Shown piece by piece: positions 1 to 10,950 of a stretch of DNA of 64,000 nucleotides. Within the stretch, counting starts at the first letter, position 1. Every line of letters starts with the position of its first letter. A model generated the notes under the pieces. The model ran no database searches and was not told the DNA's origin. It was given only the letters and a program-made list of their open reading frames with translations. The DNA comes from Heterostelium album PN500 (lineage: Eukaryota > Evosea > Eumycetozoa > Acytosteliales > Acytosteliaceae), in the NCBI RefSeq assembly GCF_000004825.1, contig NW_008805073.1, positions 1,240,001-1,304,000 of the forward strand, written 5' to 3'. Position numbers and translations under genes: made by a program.

Positions 1-166
1 TAATAATAATAATACTATAGTTATTAATTTAATTTGATTTCTTTTTGAAAAGCATATCGAAAGTAGCAATATGACCGTTCATTACCGCATTCCGGCACGC
101 CTATAAAAAAATTTCAAAATTTAACACTCTTAAAAAATCTGCACCATTTTTTTTTATTTACAATAA

Positions 167-2386
167 ATGGATACAAATAAAAGTATTATAATATATAATG
201 TATTTAAAAATAAATTATTATTAAGATATATATTTAAGTTTGTAAAGTTTATTCATGAAAGAAAACAATTGAAAAGTATAAAGTGGCAATACGTTTTGAA
301 TGATCCAAAGATACTATTGCAACACGGCTACCTGTCAGAGTTGAATGTGTTGTTGGATCGACCCTATATCATTGATGATTACGATGGTTTCAAATTGATA
401 GAACCACATTTTGCTTTATACATTCAATGTTTACCTACGCTTAGATTTCTATTCTCAAAGTATCGAGAAAAGAAAGCATTTTGGATTTCATTGATCTACT
501 TGACGATTATGAATCACAATAAAGAGTCTACAATGTTTTTAGTAGAGAATATCGAATCAATTGGCGATGATGTGATGGAGTCGGTGTTGGTTGCTGCCTT
601 TAAACAGCCATCTATAGAGATAATCGACTATCTTTATAAGCGAGTAAAGTCGTACCAATACTTGGAAGATTCAATAGTTGTCATTGTGGAGAATGGTCAG
701 ATCAATGCATTGAAATATCTTTACGAGTATGGACATCTTCGATCGGTCTCAGCATCGAAAATACTTTATACCGCAGTTGTATATAACTATTATGAACTGG
801 TACATTTCATTGTAGAGAGATTCCCAGATGCAAGAATCAAGTCAGATCTATTACCACTCATTGCAAAAAACTGTGATTTGGCTATTTATCAAATGCTTTT
901 GGAAAGAGGAAATGAAGATACAGGTGAAAATCACCCTCTACAATGTTTCACTTATGTCATTGATATGGCAGCAGAAAATAATCGATTAGATACTATCAAG
1001 TGGTTAACAGAGAACAAACCGGATGTATCTCGAATATGTTCAGTGAAAGCAATGGATGTTGCAGCTACAAAAGGATACCTGGAATTGGTTCAATACCTCC
1101 ATTTTAATAGAAGTGAAGGGTGTTCAAAGATAGCAATGGACAGAGCCGCTAAATCAAACCATTTGGAAATTGTTAAATTCTTGAATGAAAATAGAAGTGA
1201 AGGTTGTAGTTACAAAGCAGTGGATCGATCTGCAAAGCATGGGCACTTCCAAATGGTCAAGTTTCTTTGTGATAATCGATTAGAAGGATTCACCAGGAAA
1301 GCAATGAATTACGCTGCATCCAATGGTCACTACGAAATGGTTGTATATCTCTATCAATGGGGAGAAGATATGTGTAATCCAGTTACAGCTTTGATGAACT
1401 CAGCAAAAGGTGGCCACTTTGAAATCTTCAAGTTCCTCTTTTCTAAACTGACAGTCGAGGATCAGATGATCAGCGATCGATACGTTGATAAACCATTAAA
1501 TGATTTTCTACAATACAATAGCAAAGAAATCAATCGATTTCTGTTTGATGAGAGTTATCAATTGGATGTGGATCAAAAGGATGTTGATCGTCTGGTACAA
1601 TTAGGATGTCACGATAGTCTAAGAGTCGTTTATCAATGGAGTGGTGGTAGTTTTTTCAATACCAATTCAATGACTCTGGCAATTAAGGAGCGAAAACTCA
1701 AAGTATTGAAATTTATCAATAAGAATTGTCCAGGAATCGTTGAGCCGAAATCAATCGTAACGCATGCATGTCTGTCAGGTGATATCGATATCATTCGGTA
1801 TGTTCTTTCCAAAGACTTTAGTACCACTACCGACAATGAAGTCAAGTTTGTTTTTCAACTACTGCTCGACTACAAGTGTAGTTTACTTTCGGGACATGTT
1901 TTATATGAGACAATCGAGCTGATGATAGACAAATATCAATCACGTGTCACCACAAACGAATATAAAATAATAACACCAGTTAGAGCAGGTGATATAGAGC
2001 TAGTTAAATTATTATATTCTAAAGGGATCAAAGCATTCGATAAGACTCTATTGTTTCATATTGCAAACATTGGTCATATAGAGATAGCCAAGTTCTTTCA
2101 TGACAATGGCATTGAGCAATCGATTACGGGTTGTCTAGAAAAGTCGATCAAGAATTTCGAGATGTTCGAGTATCTCTATCTTAACTACCCAAGTCAACCA
2201 CCTATTAACTACCTCAATGCCATTGAAAAAGCTATCAGGAATGGTTGTCTCAACGTTGTCAGATATCTTCACGAACATCATGATGATCACGACATTTTCA
2301 CACCACAACTCACACAATTGGCAAATGATTTTAAGCGTGCAGAGATTGAAAAATTTCTACTGAGCATCTCTTTACATACAAAATAA
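167..2386 (+). CDS. Ankyrin-repeat protein, NRSEGC family (copy 1)
   Basis: Single-exon gene of 739 residues. The N-terminus (NVFKNKLLLRYIFKFVKFIH) is shared with the next two genes and defines a family cap. After it come degenerate ankyrin-like helix pairs about 30 residues apart, best preserved around residues 310-400, where units of the type NRSEGCSxxAMDxAAxxxHLEIVKFL repeat. Ankyrin repeats normally form a protein-binding solenoid. No catalytic domain, signal peptide or membrane segment is visible, so the partner and function are unknown. The ATG follows an A/T-rich leader with a long T-run, as is usual in dictyostelids. It is the first of three tandem genes in the same orientation, consistent with local duplication. 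The family is recognised from its repeats; cytoplasmic location is inference. Confidence 0.9.
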   Translation: MDTNKSIIIYNVFKNKLLLRYIFKFVKFIHERKQLKSIKWQYVLNDPKILLQHGYLSELNVLLDRPYIIDDYDGFKLIEPHFALYIQCLPTLRFLFSKYREKKAFWISLIYLTIMNHNKESTMFLVENIESIGDDVMESVLVAAFKQPSIEIIDYLYKRVKSYQYLEDSIVVIVENGQINALKYLYEYGHLRSVSASKILYTAVVYNYYELVHFIVERFPDARIKSDLLPLIAKNCDLAIYQMLLERGNEDTGENHPLQCFTYVIDMAAENNRLDTIKWLTENKPDVSRICSVKAMDVAATKGYLELVQYLHFNRSEGCSKIAMDRAAKSNHLEIVKFLNENRSEGCSYKAVDRSAKHGHFQMVKFLCDNRLEGFTRKAMNYAASNGHYEMVVYLYQWGEDMCNPVTALMNSAKGGHFEIFKFLFSKLTVEDQMISDRYVDKPLNDFLQYNSKEINRFLFDESYQLDVDQKDVDRLVQLGCHDSLRVVYQWSGGSFFNTNSMTLAIKERKLKVLKFINKNCPGIVEPKSIVTHACLSGDIDIIRYVLSKDFSTTTDNEVKFVFQLLLDYKCSLLSGHVLYETIELMIDKYQSRVTTNEYKIITPVRAGDIELVKLLYSKGIKAFDKTLLFHIANIGHIEIAKFFHDNGIEQSITGCLEKSIKNFEMFEYLYLNYPSQPPINYLNAIEKAIRNGCLNVVRYLHEHHDDHDIFTPQLTQLANDFKRAEIEKFLLSISLHTK

Positions 2387-2484
2387 ATAAATAAATAAAG
2401 AGTTTGTTTTAAAGTAGATATTTATTCATACATAAAGCTATGTTCAAATTTTCACAATATTAGCAAATATGTTATTTTTTCATG

Positions 2485-2541
2485 GTACCTATTCATCGTT
2501 TGGGAGTCAATCTTATGCTTCATTGCTATTATATAAAAACC
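2485..2541 (+). pseudogene. Scrap of an ankyrin-family gene
   Basis: This short stretch between ankyrin copies 1 and 2 contains ATTCATCGTTTGGGAGTCAA and, a little later, TTGCTATTATAT. Copy 2 has nearly the same two blocks at about 4491-4552, separated by roughly 20 extra bases. It looks like the remains of another tandem copy that was mostly deleted. The match is short, so the call rests on the two collinear blocks. Confidence 0.55.
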
Positions 2542-2718
2542 AGTCATCATTCACGACTAGCCATTTCTTATAAATAATGTTATTATCTTAATGATTAGTT
2601 TTTGGTGAACAAAAATAATAAATCATTTTTATTTTTTCTAAAATAAATTGGGAATAAATAAAAAAGGGATCAACCATCATGATTTTTTGTTTAGGCGATT
2701 AGTTGTTGTTTTTAAAAA

Positions 2719-5073
2719 ATGGATAACAATATTTTCTTATTTGTATTTAAAAATAAGGTATTACATAGATATATATTTGAAAGTGTTAGATTCATACATA
2801 ATAAGAAACATCTAAAAAGTTTACCTTGGTATTCAGTTTTATATTCACCAAAGACACTGTTGTCATACCGATTGTTTAGCGAGTTTAAAGAGCTATTGGA
2901 ATCGGATGAAGTTTATTTTCCGTTCGGCGACATTGGACCGTATCTTAAATATGCATTTGATCATTTCCCAACCATTCAGTATGTTCATTCAAAGTATCCA
3001 AATGTAAGAGCATGGACTAGTACCGTAGTTTTAGAGGCTGCTGTAAATGGTTCTCTCGAGGTTGTTAAATTCATTAACGAGAATCAAATTATCAAGAATT
3101 TCAACGAAGCATTCGTTCAAGCATGTATCTATGATAGATTGGAGGTTGTCGAGTATCTGTATCCAATTGCTATTCAAAGTCTATCAGTTAACGATATAGA
3201 GTCGGTGATATTGACAGCATCGAAAAAAGGTTATTTTGATATCATCAAGTTTCTTTTCGATCGTGGTCATATCAAGAAAAAACTAGCCAGAGTCATAGAA
3301 TCAGCATCTGTTCATCAACAATACAAAGTCTTGGAATATCTTATCGATTCAGAAAAAGATAAACATTTACTTAAATTTACACCGAAAACACTTAATATGT
3401 TTGCAAAATATGGTCAACTCGACTTACTTCAGAGGTCTATAGATGACTGTGATGGTAACTCGACAGAGTTGGAACAGACATTAGATTATGCAGCAAGTGG
3501 TGGTCAGTTCGAGGTTTTGAAATGGTTGACAGAGAATAAGAGAGGTGTTTGTACAACTAGAGCCATAGATAAAGCATCGGGAAAAGGTCATTATGAAATC
3601 GTGCGATATTTACATGAGAATCGTAGTGAAGGATGTTTCCCAATTGCAATGGATGAAGCAGCAAAAGGAAATCATATAGAAATTGTTCGGTTTTTGCACG
3701 AGAATAGAAGTGAAGGATGTACTGTCAATGCGATTAACAACGCTGCTAAGTATGGTCATTTCAAGATGATACGATTCCTAGTTGAAAATAGAACAGAACG
3801 ATTTTCAACAATTGCAGTTAATAACGCAGCTCTCAATGGATATTATGATTTGGCAGTATATCTCTACGATCTTCAACCAGAGAAATGTAATGCATTGGCA
3901 GTGTTGGTGGCAGCAGCTAAAGGTGGTCATATTGATATTGTAAAGTATTTCTTTGACAAGATTGTAACTTTCAACAGATCTATCAAAGAAGTATTGAAAC
4001 ACCCAAATGAAGAGATCTTTAATTTCCTATTCAGGGAGAAAAGAATAACATTTGAAATCAATCTAAAGGACATAGAGAATATGATTAAACTAGGTAGTTT
4101 GGAAGGAATCAAGTTTCTCTATGAAAGAAGTCCACATCTTTTCGGTGGATACGCTTTCACATTGGCTTTGGAACATAAACAACTTGGTATACTTGACTAT
4201 CTTTATAATAATTGTCATAACATTGTCTATTATAAATCATTATTGACAAATGCAATCCTTACAAGAGATGACGATATCATTAAATATGTTTTATCGATGG
4301 ACATCGATGTCATTCAAGATATCACAAGGATTAGCGATCTACTACCAGATCTATTAAAATCGCTACTCTATTGGCATTCATATCTATCGGGTACCAGCTT
4401 GGAGATGTTTATCAACAAATATCTAGAGCATCTAAAATCGATAAACACAATTTGCCTCAATCTAAACCAAGTGGAATTCCGATTGATTCTACCAATTCAT
4501 CGTTTGGGAATCAATTTAATGACTAGTGTTCATATCAATCATGCTATTATATCTGGTAATCTTCGATTGGTTAGGCTATTTAACGAGAATAATCCTGAAG
4601 GCTTCGAAGATCCTTATATTGTGCATAATCAAATGAACTGTCGAAGTTTATACTTGAATGTCTTTAAGTATCTCTATCCCTATCGATCGGCATCATTTAA
4701 CACCAGTTTATTATTGCGTGCAGCTGAAATAGGATCACTAGAAACAATCGAATTCCTACATCAACAACAATCAAATAATCATCAATTTACTACGAGTGTT
4801 ATGGATGCGGCAGCAGGACATGGACACCTCGATATCGTTAAATTTTTGCATTACAACAGAACCGAGGGATGTTCAAAGAAAGCATTTAACTCTGCAGCTA
4901 CCTATGGAAAGCTAGAAATCTTTGATTTCCTCCACAAAAATCGAACAGAAGGATGTTCGCCTGGTCTTAGTGAGGTTGTTGCAAAGAACGGTTACTATCA
5001 TATGGTTAAATACATTCATAACAACAGGACAGATGCTTGTACCGACAACTGCGCATGTAACACTCTTCGATAA
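2719..5073 (+). CDS. Ankyrin-repeat protein, NRSEGC family (copy 2)
   Basis: Single-exon gene of 784 residues in the same family as its neighbours. The N-terminal cap (MDNNIFLFVFKNKVLHRYIF) is followed by degenerate ankyrin repeats along most of the protein. Clear HENRSEGC or YNRTEGC units lie around residues 300-370 and again at 710-770, with a less regular middle section. It has the same architecture as copy 3, and the stretch around RSEGCTVNAI and the following FLVENRTERFS is almost identical between them, which shows recent duplication or gene conversion. No enzymatic or membrane segment is seen. The likely role is protein binding; the partner is unknown. Confidence 0.9.
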   Translation: MDNNIFLFVFKNKVLHRYIFESVRFIHNKKHLKSLPWYSVLYSPKTLLSYRLFSEFKELLESDEVYFPFGDIGPYLKYAFDHFPTIQYVHSKYPNVRAWTSTVVLEAAVNGSLEVVKFINENQIIKNFNEAFVQACIYDRLEVVEYLYPIAIQSLSVNDIESVILTASKKGYFDIIKFLFDRGHIKKKLARVIESASVHQQYKVLEYLIDSEKDKHLLKFTPKTLNMFAKYGQLDLLQRSIDDCDGNSTELEQTLDYAASGGQFEVLKWLTENKRGVCTTRAIDKASGKGHYEIVRYLHENRSEGCFPIAMDEAAKGNHIEIVRFLHENRSEGCTVNAINNAAKYGHFKMIRFLVENRTERFSTIAVNNAALNGYYDLAVYLYDLQPEKCNALAVLVAAAKGGHIDIVKYFFDKIVTFNRSIKEVLKHPNEEIFNFLFREKRITFEINLKDIENMIKLGSLEGIKFLYERSPHLFGGYAFTLALEHKQLGILDYLYNNCHNIVYYKSLLTNAILTRDDDIIKYVLSMDIDVIQDITRISDLLPDLLKSLLYWHSYLSGTSLEMFINKYLEHLKSINTICLNLNQVEFRLILPIHRLGINLMTSVHINHAIISGNLRLVRLFNENNPEGFEDPYIVHNQMNCRSLYLNVFKYLYPYRSASFNTSLLLRAAEIGSLETIEFLHQQQSNNHQFTTSVMDAAAGHGHLDIVKFLHYNRTEGCSKKAFNSAATYGKLEIFDFLHKNRTEGCSPGLSEVVAKNGYYHMVKYIHNNRTDACTDNCACNTLR

Positions 5074-5222
5074 TTATAATTAAATGAAAAGAAAATCAAA
5101 ATAAAATACTCAGGTTATTTTAATTTCTAAAATATTTCTTTGAAAAAAAAAAATAAAAGATTTTTAAATATATATCATTTTTTAAAGTTATTTCATTGTT
5201 TGATATTAAAGTTGTTATAAAA

Positions 5223-7562
5223 ATGGATAACAAGATTTTCTTATCTGTATTTAACAATGTAGTTTTATTTAGATATATATTTGAAAAAGTTAGATATATT
5301 CATAGTAAAAAACAAATCACAACAAAACAATGGAAATCAGTCTCAAAGTCACCTAAATTTCTACTCTCCTATGGATATCTAGAAGATCTGAAGAGACTGT
5401 TGGATTCAGAGGATCATTTTTGTAGTTTTTCAACGATTGAATATCACTTGGGATATGCAGCTGGTCACCTCCAAACAATTCAGTATTTGCACTTGAAGTT
5501 TGCTAAAAATAAATGGCCTAAACAATTTATCATAAAAGCAGCAACTGTTGGTTGCTTTGAAGTGGTAAAGTTTGTGGTAGAGAATAGAAAAGAACAAGAG
5601 CATGATATTGCTGGTGCTCTGGTTGCTGCATGTATCAATAATAGTTTGGAGATTGCCGAGTACCTCTATCCAATGATAACTATAATCGATCACATGGAAC
5701 TTGAGCGATCTGTAATTACAGTGGCTGAACGTGGTCATTTGAATATCATTAAATATCTTTATCAACTTGGACATGTAAAGCAATTAGCGAAAACAGTTGA
5801 AGTGGCATCGGTTAAAAATCACTTTGACATTGTTAGGTACATCGACAGTATGGAAACAGATTCAAAGAGATTCAAATTCACACCGAAAACACTCAATATG
5901 TTTGCAAGATATGGTGAATTCGAACTGCTAAAGAAGATACCGCAACACAATTGTTTGGATCAATCAGTTGATTATGCAGCTGGTTCCAATAGATTGGAGA
6001 TGGTGCAGTGGTTAACAGAGAATAAGAGAGGTGGTTGCACTAATAGAGCTATTGATCTGGCAGCGGAGCGTGGTTATTTCAAAGTGATACGTTACTTGCA
6101 TGAGAATCGTAGTGAAGGATGTTCTCCAATGGCAATGGACGAAGCAGCAAAAGGAAATCATATGGAAATTGTAAAGTTCTTGCATGAAAATAGAAGTGAA
6201 GGATGTACTGTCAATGCTATTAGTAATGCTGCGAAATATGGTCATTTCGAGATGATACGATTCTTAGTTGAAAATAGAACAGAACGATTTTCTTCGAAAG
6301 CAGTAAATCGAGCGGCATCTAAAGGACATTTTGAGATTGTAAAGTATCTCTACAATCTTCAACCAGAGAAATGTAATTCATTGGCAGTGTTGGTGGCAGC
6401 AGCTAAAGGCGGACACACCGAGATTGTAAAGTATTTTTTCGGCAAGATATCACAATTCAATCGATCGATCAAAGAAGTATTGAGCTGTGATAATAAGGAG
6501 ATCAACCAATTCTTATTCAGAGAGAATCAAGTGAATTTCGTAATCTCGCCAAATGACATTGATACTCTTATTATACACAATTGTTTGGATGGAATCAAAT
6601 TAATACATGAAAGGAAACCATTAGCATTCGATGGAAATTCAATTATTATTGCAATCTCTCATAAACGACTGGCAATACTTCAATTCCTCTATGAGAATTG
6701 TCCTCAAATTAAGTATTATCGATCAACACTGAGGATTGCTCTCTTGACCAACGATTTGGATATTGTTAGATTTGTTTTATCAATGAATGTCAATGTTATT
6801 CAGAATGTAAACACAGTCGATAGGATTAAAGAACTTCACGATATTTTCAATACACAATTACATGGTCCTAATTTTGCTAGCGGAGCCATGGAGTTGGTGG
6901 TCAAGAAATATTATGAACAAATGAAAACAATCAATTACAATGGTTCCACTAACCCTAGATTTGTTGTGTGGTTTCATCAGATGGGTATTAACCACCTGCT
7001 AAAAAGCAATACACTCTATAATGCTGTAGTTTTGGGAGAGCTTGACATTGTTAAATATATATATGAGAACCGTTCAGAGTACACAAAGTTCGATCACATC
7101 GAGAATCATGAAGTATTGGCAGCTGCTACAGTACACTTTCCTGTTTTTCAATACTTGTATCCGAAATGCAACAGTAACTATGACTTTTATCACGTACTAA
7201 AGGTGGCTGCTACCAAAGGTGCACTGAAAGTTATTAAGTTTTTCCACACACAACATCCAGTCAATATATTCTCATCTACGATTATGGATTTAGCAGCAAA
7301 TAGAGGTCACGCAGATATCGTCAAGTTTCTCCACTATAATAGAACAGAAGGTTGCTCCCACCATGCAATGGATGGTGCCTCGTTCTTTGGTTCGTTGGAG
7401 CTTGTTAGATTTTTGCATGAAAATAGAAGTGAAGGTTGTAGTACTCTGGCTCTTGACTATGCTATTCAATATAATAGAGTTGAACTGATTGAATATCTCA
7501 AAGCCAACAGAACTGAAGGATTCACAAGTAAGAAGATCGTAAGATTCTCTGTTCATTGTTAA
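5223..7562 (+). CDS. Ankyrin-repeat protein, NRSEGC family (copy 3)
   Basis: Single-exon gene of 779 residues. An in-frame ATG exists 27 bases upstream at 5196, but the start at 5223 (MDNKIFLSVFNN) aligns with the starts of copies 1 and 2 and follows an AAAA context, so I use it. The N-terminal cap is followed by degenerate ankyrin repeats with HENRSEGC and HYNRTEGC units near residues 295-360 and 700-770. The 150-bp gap to copy 2 and the shared orientation support tandem duplication. No other domain is visible, and function is unknown beyond likely protein binding. Confidence 0.9.
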   Translation: MDNKIFLSVFNNVVLFRYIFEKVRYIHSKKQITTKQWKSVSKSPKFLLSYGYLEDLKRLLDSEDHFCSFSTIEYHLGYAAGHLQTIQYLHLKFAKNKWPKQFIIKAATVGCFEVVKFVVENRKEQEHDIAGALVAACINNSLEIAEYLYPMITIIDHMELERSVITVAERGHLNIIKYLYQLGHVKQLAKTVEVASVKNHFDIVRYIDSMETDSKRFKFTPKTLNMFARYGEFELLKKIPQHNCLDQSVDYAAGSNRLEMVQWLTENKRGGCTNRAIDLAAERGYFKVIRYLHENRSEGCSPMAMDEAAKGNHMEIVKFLHENRSEGCTVNAISNAAKYGHFEMIRFLVENRTERFSSKAVNRAASKGHFEIVKYLYNLQPEKCNSLAVLVAAAKGGHTEIVKYFFGKISQFNRSIKEVLSCDNKEINQFLFRENQVNFVISPNDIDTLIIHNCLDGIKLIHERKPLAFDGNSIIIAISHKRLAILQFLYENCPQIKYYRSTLRIALLTNDLDIVRFVLSMNVNVIQNVNTVDRIKELHDIFNTQLHGPNFASGAMELVVKKYYEQMKTINYNGSTNPRFVVWFHQMGINHLLKSNTLYNAVVLGELDIVKYIYENRSEYTKFDHIENHEVLAAATVHFPVFQYLYPKCNSNYDFYHVLKVAATKGALKVIKFFHTQHPVNIFSSTIMDLAANRGHADIVKFLHYNRTEGCSHHAMDGASFFGSLELVRFLHENRSEGCSTLALDYAIQYNRVELIEYLKANRTEGFTSKKIVRFSVHC

Positions 7563-7651
7563 AATTACTCCGTTTTCCACCTACTACGTAGACTGCACGG
7601 ACAAAGTTCCAAATAATCTTTGTTTTGTCAACTTTAATAAAAGAAAACTAT

Positions 7652-7734
7652 TTAATAATCAGATTTGTCATGTTCATAATAGTCTATGTCTATATCGATA
7701 GAATCTAAGTTCACTGCTTTATATTTATTATAAG

Positions 7735-7780
<46 letters not shown>

Positions 7781-7983
7781 GTTGTAGTTATCCTAGATGT
7801 ACAAGTATCATCAAATTCACCTTGAACTATGAATACTTCGGTTGTTAGGATTCTTTTCACAAGTGTCAGAGGAAAGGTGTACTACCAATAGGAATTTAGA
7901 CATTTGAATGACCTTTCATCTTTATCAACCACCCTTAGAGAAAGCAACAAGTTCGTAGGTGAAGCTCTTAGGAGTGAAAATAT
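7652..7983 (-). pseudogene. Degraded protein-coding remnant with a poly-Thr tract
   Basis: On the minus strand this stretch reads like protein. The downstream part ends NLDSIDIDIDYYEHDKSDY followed by a stop at 7652, preceded by a long run of ACA (Thr) codons that appears as (GTT)n on the plus strand. Farther upstream, a second open stretch encodes LRVVDKDERSFKCLNSYW, an in-frame TAG, then YTFPLTLVKRILTTEVFIVQ. The two parts are in different frames, and no intron of normal length fits between them. An AG acceptor lies just before 7983. I do not recognise the family. It is probably a broken host gene, or the last exons of one with sequence errors. Confidence 0.5.
7734..7781. repeat. (GTT)n trinucleotide repeat
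   Basis: About sixteen GTT units. In the minus-strand remnant that contains it, the tract would encode polythreonine (ACA codons). Triplet tracts of this kind are common in dictyostelid coding DNA. Confidence 0.9.
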
Positions 7984-10934
7984 CTTATATTAGTAGGACA
8001 ATTGTTATATGATCAGCTATTAGCAGTACAATTTAATAATATTAATCATCTTGTAAAATAAAAAGATAACCATTTATATCATAAGAATATATATAGTTTA
8101 TTTCATGAAGTAAGTTTAAAAATAATTTCCCCTTTTGTTTTCTTAAAATTATGAATCAAGTAAAAAAAAAAACAAAAGAATCGTATTAATCATAAAAAAA
8201 AGATAATGTTTTCAAATAACAGAATAATAGATTAAGAGAGAGTCGATATATATTATTATTAAATATATTTTAAAATAATAAATCTTGTTCTACAGATTAA
8301 CATAATCGATCGAGCAAAGATATATCAATAACAAAATTGATTTGTTATTTTTTAATAAATTTTTAATTTCAAATCACTCTAATCAAGAATCATTATAAAA
8401 AGAACAACTACAGATTTACTAATTATAAATATACAATGAATACACATATATCAAAGATGTAAAAGAACCAATAATCTACGTTGTAAAATGATAGATTATA
8501 ATTGATTGATTGAATGAAGTGTAAATATAATATAAAAAAAATTAAAATGATTACTACTAATCAAACTAACGAAGTACATCTTTTTTTTTTTTTTTTTTTG
8601 ATGTTCTGCTACTCGAATAAAATAAACGTACCAATCATTCACTTCTATTTCTATGTCTATCCTTTTAAAGGTTATATATTGGTTGTTGAACTAGTGTGTG
8701 TGTGATCATTTTATATAAATATAATTAATTTCAAAACACACACAAATCTCAAGATAGTGATGGTTTGCATTAGTTTTTATTTTTATTTTTTCTTTGTTTA
8801 CCACCCACTCTTTCTTTTATATATACTTTTTTTTATCACTTACCAAACATTTGTCGTCAATTATTCATCAATACAAATGAATAGTTAGTTTATATTGTAA
8901 CTCTTCCTCTTGGATTTGCGTATATACATTTAGAAGCTACATCTATATGGATGTAGTACGATAATTAGTTGTTGATTTTTAATACCGTTGCAAACAAACT
9001 ATAGGAAAAGTATTGCCAACCTTGCCACTTTTTCTATTGTTGTGATATTTGTTTTGGTGGATTACCGGTACTTACAATACCAGTACAACACGACACAATA
9101 ATAATTTCAAATATTAATTAAGCAGAGTTTATTAATGAATTCATGTCATTGTAATTTAGGCTCCCTCTAGAAAGAAGCACACAACAAACACAATACACAT
9201 ACACACTTTCCAACAACACCTATATAAAATCGTTCAATCAACAGTTAACAACCTAGTGTGATGTCTTTCAAACAACACCTATTTTCACCACCGCCAAGTG
9301 TAAAAGAGCAACATCTCTGATTTATCATATGAATTGATGTTAATAATTAAAATGTGTATTGATATGCCCAAATATGGTAACATTGAAAGTAAAAGTATGC
9401 GATAAGATTTGATCTGTTTCACTCCGAAGTTATCTCCAAACTCATTCCTACGATCCAATTATATTTGTTGATGAATTCACTTCGATATTATTTACTCATG
9501 TTGACACTCAAAATCAAAATTCACCTACCAACAACAATTTCAAATCACTTGTTGTTGTACGTTTTGAAAAATGTTATGACCACCCACTCACAAATTCACA
9601 CACCACCCAACAAATCAAACAAACACGCTTACCACCAACAACAACAACAATACCACAACACGCACTCCATTCATGTCCTGACAACAAAAGAAAACCAAAA
9701 AAAAATACCATACATAGGTAAAGACAAGACTTTGACATTTTCCTAATCACTCTCCACAAAATCATTTAGATCAAATATATTCAACACACAATCTAAACTG
9801 ACAATAACATAATGTGGTTGTTGCTGCTGTTTTTATTATTATTTATTATTTATTATTAATATTAATTTAATTAATTAAAATAATAATAACTGAAAAAATG
9901 AGTTATTAAAACAAATAAATAATTACCTATAATTAATAGAGATAGAGGTTCTGTGATTGTTCAATATGTGATATAATATATTCTCCACACACACCCACTA
10001 CACTACCACTTTCTATAATACCGGTTCACTGAGGGGTGTAAATAGGCATCCTTTCCATTCTCCTCTAACACTTGAATTCAAAATCCAACTCAAAGATTTT
10101 GTTCAAGTTTTTCTTATCTTTTATTCCAACCATTCTGTTTTAAGAATAATAAAGACAATAACACACGTAAATCAATATATATTTTTTATTATAGATAATA
10201 TAATATAAAATTATTGATATTACATTAGAAAGTCTAATACGGTTGTTGACAGAGTTGGAAATATGTATACTTAATATATAAATAATAATTTATAAAGTTC
10301 ATTTCTCCAGACAATCATTACTAACCAGACACTCTATATTTTGACCCAAAACAAGTAAGTTTTATCATTGCTATAATCTTTTACTATATACAAGATTTGA
10401 TCATACTATTCATTCAATCACCCAACTATTAATATATATTTGGTAGCTATTGCAATTATTTAATTTCATTGTATTTTGCTTTTACCATTTTTGTTAATTA
10501 CCGATTATTAATCAAAACACAAATTTAAATTTTCAATACTCCCATCTTTATAATAATATCAAGAAATTATTCAAAATAATATAATATATTTTTTTCGAAT
10601 TTTAAATAGAATTAACTAATTTATAATAACCATAGTATGGGTAATAAAGAGATAGCTATAAAAAAATCAAAAAATAAAAATATTTTGTAAAGTTCAAATT
10701 TTTTTTATCTGTTTTTAATAAAAGGTATTTATAATTTTATTTTAAGATATATATCTTTCATTATTATAAAAAAAAATAGAATATAAAAAAATCAATTTTA
10801 AAAAATTAAATTAAATAATAATTAAAATTCAAATTAAACCATTCCATACCATCTACAACTATGGTAAAAATTTAATAATATTAAAAAAAACCTTACCATT
10901 TTAGATATGAGTCCCATCTAATTTAGTTATCAAA

Positions 10935-10950
10935 CATCCAATCATTGCTT
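10935..10950. promoter_or_regulatory. CCAAT-containing 16-mer, copy 1
   Basis: CATCCAATCATTGCTT occurs here and again exactly at 11809-11824, both upstream of the NF-YC gene. It contains CCAATCA, which fits the pentamer bound by the NF-Y complex. That it is a functional binding site is inference. Confidence 0.35.

Noticed and set aside
5196-5222. Upstream ATG of ankyrin copy 3 as start
   Set aside because: The start at 5223 aligns with the paralogues; the extra nine residues have no counterpart.
7734-7781. GTT tract considered as telomeric or origin repeat
   Set aside because: Plain triplet repeat in a coding-like remnant.
8514-8705. Open frame of 63 codons
   Set aside because: Contains an F-run from a T-tract, no family resemblance, weak composition.
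9465-9746. Overlapping open frames on both strands
   Set aside because: Low-complexity CA/TG-rich DNA; neither strand reads as protein.
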